From Rhyzopertha dominica (lineage: Eukaryota; Arthropoda; Insecta; Coleoptera; Bostrichidae), in contig QCXZ01000003.1 of NCBI GenBank assembly GCA_025024175.1, positions 33,318,257 to 33,382,256 of the forward strand: a DNA stretch of 64,000 nt. The letters run 5' to 3'. The stretch's first letter is position 1; each line of letters opens with the position of its first letter. The translations under genes were made by a program, and so were the position numbers. Positions 35,426 to 47,451 of the stretch are shown in pieces. The notes beneath the pieces are model-generated. The model did no database searches, was not told where the DNA came from, and saw only the letters and a program-made list of their open reading frames with translations.

Positions 35426-38400
35426 AATGAAATATTTCTCCTTCACAACCATCCCATCATTTCGTATATCTTATACAATAACATACTATGAAGGTACTCC
35501 ACCCTAAGATTTATTTTTGGCTCTTTCAAACAGCTCAAGAAATGTGCTCTTTAAAAGGAAGCTTACATACATATTTTACACAAGCGTTTTGGATGCGTTG
35601 AATTTTTTGTTGGTTATTTTGGTATAAAATGAAAATAAACTTGACAAGAATAATCAATGTGGGGATAAATTAATGTTTTTAATACCTTTAATTTTTTATA
35701 TTAATCCATAACATCCGTTAAGCCAAATATTGTTTTTATTGAAAAAAAGTTTTATATAGATACCTCATCATGATGAATATTGAAACATTGAAACATAAGT
35801 CCTTATCAAAGATGTCGCCCAAACTCAGCACTATTCACCTAATCAATGACATTGAATATCGTTATCTTCAGTTTCTTTACAACAACATTTTTGTTGAGCT
35901 TATTCTGAGCGTAAAAAATTAGGGCTTCAGTATCAGCTACTGTTTGACCAGCTAGATTTAGAAAAAATAATAGCTTCTGGATTCATTAGTTCTTCAGGTA
36001 TATTGTAGTACGTTTAGCTTGCTGTTATTTTTGTCTCTAGCCATATTTTTTTTATGTAATCCTGCTTATCTCGTTTGATTGCAGAGGCCGCATAGTTTCT
36101 CAAGCCTACATATTATTTTTTGGAAGCTGCAGTTGTTTCTACAAGCTTTATATTAAAAGTGATATGAGGTCGGTGAGGTTGATTTGTTATAAATGTACGT
36201 ACAGATGCATGGTACTCAAACAAAGATAATATATGTAGTGTCATTTAGCAATTGAACTTGAAATTGAACGATAATTTACATGATTATCAGTGCAGATACT
36301 ATGCCATGCAGGAAGAGACACACCAGGAGCAAAATTTACTAAATTAAAGCCAGAATAGTGTCTTTATATAATTTTCTTAGGTAAACACACATCTAGATTC
36401 AAATGCACAATACAGTACACAAGCATTATAAATTTATTGTATATTCCTTCAATTTTTTATAAAAAGAAAGTAACGCGCCCCAGGATTTATACTATTGTAG
36501 CCGAGTTGTTTACGAAATGGGATTAGTCCCATGTACTATTTATTTAACCTAAGCAGCGTAGTCATGTCTTGGGATTTTTTTGGGATAAATTTTTTTACCG
36601 CTCATGTAGGTAGTTGCTGTCAGAGTATTAACGGCATTCTTTCGGACGATCTAGCAGGCTGGGCCAGACAAGTCTGGAATATAAACATCTCGGCGAGTAA
36701 AACCTGTCTCTCTAGTGGACCTGTAGAAGTTGCCAACATGTGTTGGGTGTCGCCTTGTGGCTTAAATGTTGTAGACCCCACTAGACATATCAATTTGGAT
36801 ATCAAATGTAAATTATTTCGAGAAAAGTATAAATTATACGATTGCTTTCGTGTAGGAAATGTACATGAATAAAATTTTTGCTTAATTCGCAACTATTGAA
36901 TGCTATTTGTGGGTGCAATCTCGGTACAATGAAGCAATACGTTTAAGCGTTAAGAAACGATAACAGCCTAAAAGGATATAATTTATTTAATCTGTTCCGA
37001 TAGTTATATGTGGGTTTTAAGCACCTTTGAAAAACTATAAATATGTATATATGAATACTTACAGCTTTGTACAGAAATATCGACTAGATATTAAATCCAA
37101 GTTTATGTAACTTTTGGCTGTAATCTCTTTGTACCAAGAAAAAGACGAGATTTTATAATAACACGTGAGTGTGATTACCTTCACCGTATTTACCGTTAAA
37201 AGCGTAAATGAATACCTTTCCCAAAATAATAGCCGCCTTAGTCCGGTCCTCATAAAAAATCTGGTTTATCCAAAAAGGGTAAAGACCTCTGGGTAAGATG
37301 ATAGCCATCATAGTTTTTACTCTTATCCGTCACGCATACAGTTAATGTTAACTGTTAATGCCATCAACGCACACAATGCTTATGGGATTCCCATTTATTA
37401 TTGTCTTGTCTCGCGAAGAAATTTGGAGGCAGTCGAGTTGTGTTGGTTTAATGCGGCTTTGTTGTATAAAAGTGGCGTTCAGAGAAGGATCGGTTTACTG
37501 GTTTCAGGCAAAAAATTNNAGCACATACTGAATTGCTTCATTGATAATTGTTCAGTAGGAAACTATTGTGGTCTTATACTGAAGCATTTTGAATGACTGT
37601 ACTTAGAACATGACATTAGATGTTCTTATTTTGATAAAAGAGCAGACACAGATATTCATATTGCTGCTTATGTAAATAGTTTACATTTATTTCAGTTTAT
37701 TATCTTTGTACTGAAATTTGACCAAAAATTAACCTGCTTCGTTTTTCATTTCATACATTTGGGGATGACTAGTAATAAATTTACAAGACGATGCATAAAC
37801 GATGAAGAAGGTTTTCACATATTACTGATCGTAGTTTTGTTATTACGCTTCCTCTTTCTTTTTTGTATCCCACGAGTTTATGCAGGAAACTTTTCCCATG
37901 TACAGTCAATTAACTCCATGTATCTGCATTGTCGCCGGCGAAGTCCAGCTTGTTTAATTATTAGAAAGCACCGCGCCATCTAATTTAAAAGTCAATGGCA
38001 GCGCCAACAATGATATGACACCTCCCACTTCGTACAACTTTATTCAAAGCGCGAGTCGAATTTGAATATTGAATGATTACGAGTGGGCAGCCATAGGAAA
38101 TGTGGACAATAGAACGGCATTCAGGTGTTGTTTCAATCGCTGATAGCGTCCAATTTGAATTTTCATGCGATGTGTGGCTATGCCTGCTTCCTGCGGAACT
38201 TGCCGGAAACTGACCGGAAACCACGTTATCAGCATTCAGCAGGGACTTGCCGCGCATCTGACAACGTTCCCTAGCCCTGCAACCGATGCGATGGACGGCT
38301 GCACCGTGCATGTCCATTGTTGCTTGTCACTACTGATTATGATACCTTCGTGACATGTCAAAGCGGACGCATTATAAACTGAAGAAGAGATGAGTGGGAA

Positions 38401-39049
38401 AGCTGGCTTTTGTTTTCTGCATCTATATTAAGTGATAATCGTTAATGTGATAAAATTTTGTCTCTTATGAAAATATATCCAGCAATAAACGTGTACTCAT
38501 TAGTTAGCAATCGCGGGTTAATAACTATTTCTAATTGTAACAGATTACAAAAAGGACAGATAAAATCTGAAGTTGATTTCATTATCTGCGCAATATTGGA
38601 ACAAAAATACCCATTAAAGTTCGTACACGTAAAAAGCATTATCCGAAATAAATGTAAAAATTCAACGATGGATCCAGAAATTCTAAGACCAAGATGATAA
38701 ACCGTTACCCGTAAGTAAGGCAAATACAAATATATACAGGACATTATGTGACATATAGGTGCCTCTGGTCCATATCCATCCACGCCACGTCGTATAACTT
38801 GTGCGATGCAGTTTCAAACTTCTTGGCTCAGAAAGAAGAAGGAATATGATATATTTGTACAAGTAGATTCGTTGAGCGTCCAATATATTGTTCCAGAATA
38901 ACTAAAATGACTCGGTACTAATAAATCAGTTACCTGCAGCTTGAGCAATGTTGACAAAAGTGATCTGTGACAAAAATAGACTTTCAAACTGCTGTAGGCT
39001 ACATGTTTACAAAAACATGTAAAAACATTTACAGCAGTTGAGGAGCTTA
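35426..39049. other. Unassigned DNA
   Basis: No known gene. The longest frames are 36531-36872 (plus, 113 codons, with an overlapping minus frame of 90 codons) and 37985-38317 (minus, 110 codons) in a GC-richer block at 37980-38350. Neither has a recognisable motif. The block's composition differs from its flanks and could be a transposon piece. Two adjacent N bases are at 37518-37519. Confidence 0.5.
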
Positions 39050-39850
39050 TATAACACCCACAGTAAAACACGAAGCAATACACCTGTGTATTAGGTAATA
39101 ATGAAAACAATAAAACTTTAAAGAACACCCCGGTCAGATATACCATCATCAGTAGTTCTTAAAAGCTGCCTTCGTCTAGATAGATGATAGATGGCTTTTC
39201 AAGAATGAAACCGCTTCTTTAGAGAAGGGTGTGTCACCGTTACGAACGCTTTGGAAAAATCCAACAAAATCAAATCTTTACCGTTATTAGCAATACGGAT
39301 TGTATCATCAGTTACCTCTAAAAGCGCTGTCAAACAACTATGTCCAGGACGAAAGCCAGACGGGCAAGACGGCAATACACAGTATTTGGCGATGTGTTTT
39401 CATATTTGATGGTAAACTGCTTTTTCCATTACTTTAGAAAGAACCGAAAATATACTTAACAACAAAGAAGTATTTCGAACCTTAAATCCGGAAATCCACC
39501 TTCCAAAAAGCATGGATTTATTATATTGTTTAAATAGTGCAATATATCTGTAAGATAAAACACACTATTGATAGCGTCACGTTTGTTCAGAAAATGAGGT
39601 TAATCGAAGGCATTTTAACCACCATCAGCAACACCTAGCTCTTTTATTTCTTTTTTCACAATGTTTGTCTGTTTCAGCTCGTGCAGTGCTTTTTTACGGC
39701 GTACAACTGCTTTAGCTAGATTCCACAGTTGTTATTCTAATTACAATCTTCCACGGATTTAAACTTGTTTAGTATCTTATTGCGTAGTTTCGTTATACAT
39801 ATGCACCAAATAGTTATTTAGCCACGCTGGTCTCTTCTTATAGATTACTG
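39050..39850 (-). pseudogene. Jockey/CR1-like LINE reverse transcriptase remnant
   Basis: The minus strand reads through the pre-RT and RT fingers and palm of a non-LTR retrotransposon. In order: KKRPAWLNN (about 39835), KELGVADGG and a run leading to INPCFLEG, then VLSKVMEKAV, SGFRPGHSCLTALLEV (about 39325-39360), and LLDFSKAF (motif A, about 39250). A decayed GVL...LLFSL stretch (about 39090-39130) corresponds to the region before motif C. Several stops interrupt it and no YADD box was identified. It would once have copied element RNA at a nicked target. SGFRPGHS and LLDFSKAF are strong RT signatures; the exact clade is uncertain. It is distinct from the two R1-like fragments. Confidence 0.85.
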
Positions 39851-42800
39851 CTAGCAAGAGCCAACAAACTTAAATTTTGTTGTTATATTCAAGTAGCCAT
39901 TAAATTCACAAAGCATTAAATACAGATCTGACAAATTAACTTAAAACAAGGATTAGACATAGAAGTAGCATCCAACATTGTACTAGAGGTTCTACAATTT
40001 GTGTTGGCACAGAAATCTATTGCTGAAGCTAAAGCGAAGATTTAAAATCAAGGTTATTTTGTTCGTAATGTGTGGTAAGTCGAAATTAAGTAATGTAGTT
40101 TTACTTAAAATAACAATCTAATGACTGCATGTTAACAATTGTCATCTTGGTTAAAAGAAGTAATTGCACTAAAGGTTTTTTATTTTATAAACTGACATTG
40201 AGTTATGGTCAACTTTGATTTTTATCCGTTGATTCACGCTCAGTTACTTGACTTTACAGTTAATGATTGAGAAATTCAATCATCAGTTTTACAAGCAGCC
40301 ACTGAGAATAATTTAAAAAAAATGTTAAAAATGCGATTACGTTACTTCGTTATAGTATACGAAAACCATAATGTTTTTAAATGAATGATACTGTTTTACA
40401 TACACGTGATGTTTAATCTTTTAAACAATGACTCACTTATTTGGACCTTTTGTTATCAGTAAAACCACAGCTAGGAATCACTCTGCATATAAATATGTGT
40501 AATCGCACTTATGTTTAAAAGTAATAATGTGGATTTCTCGTTGTGCCTATTAACATTTACGCTGCGTGCAAGAATCCGTGCTTAACCAAATTAAACACAT
40601 ATTTACTACATATACAAAGATTCGTTTTATATCAGTTCCTTGGTGTAGCCACAAATTCTTGCCATATGCACGCAGGTCGATGTAATCTGCTCGAATATTT
40701 TTCTGGTCCGCTGTTCTACCCCTTACACTCATTGACCTTGAAGCAAAGTATAGTTTACCCTTCGTCTGGCTCGAATAGACCGAAACCAGACAAGCCTCCC
40801 ACTGATGCTCACTGAAATCATCTTCCTCGAGCGGGTCTTTATTTTATCGTCACATGTTACTATAAATTAAATCTCTTGAAAAATGCTTTTGTGAACTAGG
40901 GTCTGGCGCACAAAAGCGTTCTTTCCAATCGTCAGTGTAGTAGCGCGATGAGAGGCCTCAAAATTATTATACATACAAGAATTCAAGTCGGGAGAACAAT
41001 TTATAATAATGTTAATTGATTAGTCCACAGGTGGTAGTATAAAGCGACATCAAAACGATCCCTTCCAAAACTAGTCAACGGATTAATCGTGTGTGAATAG
41101 TGTTTGTCGGCTATGAATGGATAATTGCCAACATAAATTGGAACATCCATTTGCTAAATACGTATACATACATTAGTAAATACTTTTACTTCCGAATTAG
41201 TGTTTGAACAGAGTAATAGGGTTGTATTGTTCCATACTTACAATACTTAGTCATTTCATTACAGTTATTTCAGAGATTATAGATGTTGCTTTCAACATCA
41301 GCCAGACATTATACGTAACGTATAGAGTAGATATTTATCATGCCCTTACTGCACCAAATATTAGTAGTAAGGAATATTAAGAATAGTTATGGTTAGGTAA
41401 AGTAACAGCAACACGAGACGAATACACCATTTCTTGGACTGAATTCGAACAAGAATCTTTAAGCAAATTAAGCTTAAATCGCACACACAAGGCGTAATGT
41501 TGACTAGTTTCATAACATTACTTTAAACATATCTTAGTATATTATACAAAATCCTTGAATCTAAACGTGAAAGAAAAAACATGTTCCTTAAGAGGTCGTG
41601 TACATTTCTTTATACACACACCTAGAACATAAATAAGATTTCTCTGACCAAAACTTGTCCGCCAAACAAATACAAGGTATAAATACATATTTCTAAAAAT
41701 ATTCAAAACGAGTTCCAGTAGTATTCCTAAACAAGCTTTCAAACGAAAGATATGCATACAAAAATTATGTATTTGGTATGCCTAGAGAATTCTTTGTAAT
41801 ATCATCAACTATGATTAAAGGCATGCATTTAGAGAAGCATCGCAGTTATATGTTATACTGCTACCAGGGATAAAATGTGACTTGTGGTGTTACTCTCTAT
41901 TTATCTGTAGTAAGTATATTTTTTCTTCACATATTCTTCCTCCAAGTCCATACATACTTTTGCCATCTTTGCGAGATAAATCTGGACTATAATGCGGATG
42001 TTGAAATGCCCCTGAGTGCACTTTTTCCAAAACATTTATAATCAACTGGACAGTATGAAGAAAGTCGGACCCTTAGCTATGGTTTAATTACGTCGTTAAT
42101 TAATTAAAAGTAAGTATGGGTGTCTTAAGCGTAAAATCATCAATTTCCAAAAACTGCTTGATACAGTAGATGAGAGCAATCCAGATTTAATTACTTTACA
42201 ATTACGAAAACGAAAGTCTTAACCACGATTACCAAAATATAAGTATATTTATTTTAAAACATACAGAATCAGAAGAGCGCATTGCGATAATTTTGAAGAA
42301 ACTTATTATGACATTTTCTCGACGTGAACAACTCGAAGCAGTAGCCAGCAATAATTTTTTAACCTCAATTCGGCTGCAATTGAAATTGGTTTTCTGTTAC
42401 GACACATTTAAGGTCGTCACATATAACTTCACCTTATCGGATACCTAAAAATGATTACTACTCTAAATCGTGTTTAAGAGGTAGATGCCTTCACAGCCGA
42501 TGATTTAAATGCTTTGACGGCCAATTATGTATCTGCATGAGAGCTATTGAAACCAAAAAGCTAGATACCAAAGTAAGCTCTTGCAAGAAACATCCCCTTG
42601 ATNAAAGTCACTTATGAGTTAGACATCAGCATTCGTTAGAAAACGCTCGTATCCCACCTTTGAGACTAATGTGTCGTATCAAAATAGAAAAAAGTCGTAT
42701 ATTCCAGGGAAACACCTTCGATGGCACGATAGCTGGTTTGAAAGCTTAATTCAGCAATAACTATTTCGATGCTATTTGTACACTGAAAATAACCGTTTAA

Positions 42801-43249
42801 CATGTAAAAACTTTTCGAGAGCAGTCAAGTTGAATTTCGATAAACGTCATCGACGGATTATGCTAGTAGCATTAAATCTAGCCATATTTGTTTGTCAACA
42901 AATCATAAGCTACTTGATAACTTTTTAAATTGAACACCTGATAGGTATATTGCTAGAAATAAGCATATTGTTACGATGTGGACCTAACGCATCCGGACCG
43001 ACAAAATGACGAAACTGGCGAATGACGCACGACCTTTAAACACATCGATCGGTCGAATGTTCTTGAAAGTGCTTCCAGACTATTCGGAAATGTTCGTCAA
43101 TTGGTATGGGAGGGACGCAAGCGAACAACGGCGAATTAGGCGTTCTGAAGTGTTTTAGGTGTAAGTGAGTGTAGTGTAGTGTTCTGAGTAGTGGTTTGCT
43201 AAACTAACTGGATGTAATTAGATTAAAAGTTACGTTAGAAATCCGCATT
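39851..43249. other. Unassigned DNA leading into the satellite
   Basis: No gene recognised; open frames such as 40543-40815 have no motif. The last 280 bp (from TGTTACGATGTGGACC at 42969) have a composition and start like a solo LTR or promoter region and contain a perfect heat-shock-element word (43055-43067), but no partner LTR or target duplication was found. One N base is at 42603. Confidence 0.5.
43055..43067. promoter_or_regulatory. Heat-shock-element word GAATGTTCTTGAA
   Basis: A perfect match to GAAnnTTCnnGAA, three alternating heat-shock factor half-sites, just upstream of the satellite array. Binding is not shown by sequence alone. Confidence 0.45.
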
Positions 43250-43407
43250 CTAAACAGTAGACAGAAGACTAGAGAACCTTGAAGTGTGACACATTACCGA
43301 AACTGCCTGGTGGTGGAAAATCGAAAATCGACGTCTTGAGATCATAAAACATTCTGGAAAATCATCACTGAAGGGAAGTGGAATTTTGACGTTTTGAGAG
43401 TGTCATA

Positions 43408-43420
43408 GAATATTCTGGAA
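43408..43420. promoter_or_regulatory. Heat-shock-element word GAATATTCTGGAA
   Basis: Perfect GAAnnTTCnnGAA inside a satellite unit, followed by GATTT, which nearly extends it by a fourth half-site. Confidence 0.45.
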
Positions 43421-44124
43421 GATTTAATAAAAGACGAGAGAATCCTCAAGTGTGGCAGTTTGCGAAAACTGCCTCACGACTGTGGCACATTGACAAACCT
43501 GTTTTTCGATGGAAAAAGCGAAAATCGACGTTTCGAGAAGCTCACATAATACCTTAAGTGTGGCACATTGCCGTAATAACCATCTCCTGGTGCAGACGTC
43601 GAAAATCCACATTTCGAGAAGGTCATAGAACATTCAATAGAAGACGTAAGAACTCCCAAGTATTGCAATTGCCGTCACCGTCTCGCTGTGGAGATCGACC
43701 TTTTGAGAATGTTATGGAACATTGTATAACATTCAGGAGAATTCACAGCAGACGAAAAAATTCCTAAGTGTGGCACATTGCCGTAGCTATCTCGCGGTGG
43801 ATATGTCAAAAGTTAACGTTTTTAGAAGCTCATAGAACATTCAATGGACAACCTTAGAGCTCCCAAGTGTGGCATCTTGTCGTAACCCTCTTGCGGTGAA
43901 GATGTCGAAAATCGTCGTATCGAACATTTTAGACATTCAATAGAAAACGTAAAAACATCCCAATGGGGCATGTTACCGTAACCGTTTCGAGGTGAAGAAG
44001 CTGAATATATGACGTTTTGATAAAATCATAGAAAATTCTGAAAAATTCATCAGCAAACGAAAGAATCCTTAAGTTTTTGGCACAATGTCTCAGCCGTCTG
44101 TCGAAAATTGACGAAAACGTCATG

Positions 44125-44137
44125 GAACATTCTAGAA
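44125..44137. promoter_or_regulatory. Heat-shock-element word GAACATTCTAGAA
   Basis: Perfect GAAnnTTCnnGAA in a later satellite unit. A related four-half-site word with one mismatch lies at 44031-44046. Confidence 0.45.
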
Positions 44138-44205
44138 CATTAATTAGAAGACGAAAGAACTCTTAAGTGCTGTGGCATATTGCCGAAACCGCTCCGCGGC
44201 TACAC

Positions 44206-45653
44206 AAAAATATTAGTAAACCAATAACATGTGAGCATTAACTCATTAACGCCATACCTCTTTCTATAATGCAAAAAACCTACTAACAATTTTTCTCCAG
44301 CATCCGTATTTTTGTATGGGCAAATAATAGTATAACCTAACATAAAAATGAGTAAACTACTAAACAAAATTAGCACTATGTGTATCTTTTATTCTCATTC
44401 GATGATGAAATTGCATAAGGAATTTGTGTAAAGCTTGCAATAACTGTAATCTCTGCCAAACTTAATGCAGCACTAATATAATAAGAATTTATAAACATTA
44501 TTATTTAAATACGTATTTTAATTCAGATTCCAATATAATAGTTTTGTTAGCAGTAGTAGATCCACAACTCGCTGACGATAACCTTAAATTACGATAATTG
44601 TTGATTGCCAACGCTGTAACGGACATGTTGTCGTCCCGGTACGACAATAATTATTATTTCTAACACTGATGTAATTTCATTTCCATGCAAATGGAAGTAC
44701 CCACCTGATAATATTTCAACGCGAGCGCCCGGGGCACCGCGTGCATGTGGTTCCCTTCGCCCACTGTTTCACGGCTCCCCAACTGAGAAGACAAATGTGA
44801 TGTGATATTTTTATATTCCTAATCTTCGTAATTCATAATTCTATTCACGGCAAGCCTTTCCCACACGCACTAGAGGGTAAACACGGGCGCACGCAAGCCA
44901 CTTTCCATGTTCCTCCAGTAGGATTAGCGGCTCTGAGCTCTATTCCAGTTGTCCTTGGGCAGGAGATTATCAGCGTAAAAAAAAAACTTCGCACGTGAGT
45001 TTTGCAAACTAAAATTTCTTATTTCGATATTACTCATATGAATAATAAACTGTTTCATTTTGTAATGAACCATCTAAGTACCAAACTATATAGATTTTAC
45101 ACTATTAATTTTATTTCATCATTCACATGAAAGTTCGATGACATTCTTCTTATAAGTTGCTATTGTAGTTTGTTTTTAAATTATCCCAAATATCAGGATA
45201 GTTATACTACATTGGGTTGCTGCACAATTTACTGTCGTTATTTTTACACAAATTGTACACTTTTAAATTAACCGTTTTCAAAAAAAATATTTCCGCCTTT
45301 TTTAACTTAGCTGAAATACCTAATTCCAAAATGCAAGAAGTAACATTTTGCCACAGGTATTCGATTTTTAGACTATAATGGAGTTAAGGCCACCAAAAAT
45401 CAAACAGTTTATGCAGAGTAGGTTATTGTATTATCGAACGGATAGTTTGAGCATGTTTTTCTTTTTTCGTTTCAAAATAGATATTTTTGACAGAAAGGAT
45501 ATAATTATGTGTTACTTCATGATATCATCATCAGCAACTTAAAAGTCGATTGTAATCATTATCCTCTAACATTTCAGTCTATGAGCAAAGCTTAAAAATT
45601 GGGTTCATAAGTTCCACATGTTTTCAACGATGTAAAACAAATATCATGATGTA
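44206..45653. other. Unassigned DNA including a possible regulatory block
   Basis: No gene. The stretch 44560-44960 alternates AT-rich homeodomain-type words with a GC-rich CpG-containing core (44725-44780). It has a perfect POU octamer ATGCAAAT (44685-44692) within the palindrome TTCCAT-GCAA-ATGGAA (44681-44696). This look is common in conserved regulatory DNA, but conservation cannot be tested here. The remainder to 45653 is featureless. Confidence 0.4.
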
Positions 45654-47002
45654 CAGGGTGAGCAAATAAGATAGGTGGTCGGCCTTATCTCGTAAACCAG
45701 TAGCCCTAGAGCATTGAGGTAAAAAAAATTTTAATCAAAGTGACCAAGAGAAATTGCTGTAAAATATTTTCGAGTTTGTAAAGTGACCGCTAGAGGGCGC
45801 TGTTGCACATTCAAGTTACAAAATTAATGTTTGTGTCATTTTTAGCCTAATAAATGTTTGTGGTATTAAACATATTAAGATTGTTTGGACTAAAATCTAC
45901 CATTTTTATTTAAAACATTTTTTGTTAAATGTAAAATAGAGGAGTGAGGGGCGGGTGAATCTTAATATGGAAAATCACTAATATTTCAGGTTTGGCTTGA
46001 CCGATTTCAATCAGCGAGGTGTCATCTTCAAGAGCATATGTGCCTTTATAAATAGCAATTTTAAGTGTCAGAACATAGTTTGTGTGTTGACCGCAAGAGG
46101 GCGGTTTCTGAAGCTGTTACCTAAATATCGATTTTTCTCGAAATTTTTAAAAGCAACAATATAAGGCTGTTTACTTCATTAAAAGAACAATTGAATATAG
46201 ATTAAAATTGTGAAAACCGCACCTTCATATGTTATTTTAATCTAAAGATATTAAAGATTGAAGAGTAAAAATTTGTAATTTTATACAGTATAACTTTTAC
46301 ATATTATTATTACACTAATACTAAAAACATCAGAGTTGCTATAAATATATAAAAAGTAGCGGAACAGTTACATAAGACAAAAGCCATTTGCACTAAAATT
46401 CGGTAACAATAAACTCAACTAATTATACCTTTAATTATTAATACTCAAGTGAAGAGTAGCTAAAACTACAAAGTACCGCAACAAACATAATAAAAAAATA
46501 AATTTGATGAAGCAAACAGCCTTATATCGTTGCATTTAAAAATTTCGATAAAAATCAATATTTAGGTAGTAACTTCAGAAAGCGCCCTCTTGCGGTCAAC
46601 ACACAAACTATGTTCTGACACTTAAAATTGCTTTTTATAAAGGCATATAAGCTCTTGAAAATGAAACATGAAATATTAGCGATTTTCTATATTAAGATTC
46701 ACCCGACCCCCACTCCTTTATTTGACATTTAACAAAAAATGTTTCTAAATAAAAATGGTAGATTTTAGTCCAAACAATCTGAATATGTTTAACACAACAA
46801 ACATTTGTTAGGATAAAAATGACACAAACATTAATTTTGTAACTTGAATGTGCAACAGCGCCCTCTAGCGGTCACTTTACAAACTCGAAAATATTTTCCA
46901 GCAATTTCTCTTGGTCACTTTGATTAAAATTTTTTTTACCTCAATGCTCTAGGGCTAGTGGTTTACGAGATATGACCGACCACCTCTTATTTGCTCACCC
47001 TG
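45654..47002. mobile_element. 1.35-kb foldback element with long inverted arms and TA duplications
   Basis: The ends are CAGGGTGAGCAAATAAG and its inverse, flanked by TA (45652-45653 and 47003-47004), the signature of Tc1/mariner-type insertion. The inverted arms are about 500 bp each (45654-46180 and about 46504-47002). They are closely similar except for a gap of about 30 bp in the right arm near 46655-46665. The loop (46181-46503) is AT-rich with no coding frame. No transposase is present, so the element is non-autonomous. Each arm carries two CTCF-like words (see findings). Confidence 0.92.
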
Positions 47003-47451
47003 TAGATATAAAGAAAGTTCATTAAATCAGGTTTATATTTTTCTTGAACATTTCGTTTTTCTCAAAACATTAAAATATGGAACAGTGACGTAATTGCCCT
47101 GTTTCGGGTATGGTATAAAACTTTCGCATACGTTCATATCCGTACTTTGTCTATTATACGCAGCCCAGATGAAACAGAAGATTTTAATTATTAACCACAT
47201 TAGCGCTTGATACATGCAATATTAATTCGTTAGTACTTGCAGCAATATAACTACTCTCAACCGTCCCGTCCCTTAATCTCGATTCCACCTAATTCCAACC
47301 TTAAAAAAAAATTGACCCGTATCATAACAAGCATGCCAACCATTCTGTGGTATATACTAAAGATCAGTTTGCATTACAGAATGTTACCGATATTGAGTAG
47401 ATAATAAGAAACAGAAAAGAGGAATATCACGTTAATAAGGTATCTGTACAG
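47003..47451. other. Spacer between two inverted-repeat elements
   Basis: About 450 bp of AT-rich sequence with nothing recognisable. Confidence 0.6.

Larger units (their letters stand above)
43250..44205. repeat. Diverged satellite of about 100-bp units with HSE-like words
   Basis: Units are marked by TGTGGCACATTGCCG and relatives near 43285, 43451, 43483, 43558, 43660, 43768, 43867, 43966, 44076 and 44166. Spacing in the regular part is about 90-113 bp. Each unit then has a CGGTG..GATGTCGAAAATCGACG section, an ATAGAACATTC section and an AAGACGAAAGAACTC section. Identity between units is moderate, so the array is old. The ATAGAACATTC section approaches the heat-shock element in several units and matches it perfectly at 43408-43420 and 44125-44137. 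Short open frames inside it (for example 43558-43767) arise from the repeat and are not genes. Confidence 0.8.

Noticed and set aside
36531..36892. Overlapping frames of 113 (plus) and 90 (minus) codons
   Set aside because: Open on both strands with no recognisable motif, which points to composition rather than a gene.
37985..38317. 110-codon minus frame in a GC-richer block
   Set aside because: No known motif; GC-rich sequence lengthens random frames. Could be part of an unrecognised transposon but this cannot be supported.
42969..43249. Solo LTR beginning TGTTACGATGTGGACC
   Set aside because: Start and composition fit an LTR, but no end, target duplication or second copy was seen in the window.
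43424..43767. Several open frames inside the satellite
   Set aside because: They follow the repeat units and are broken in adjacent units; not genes.
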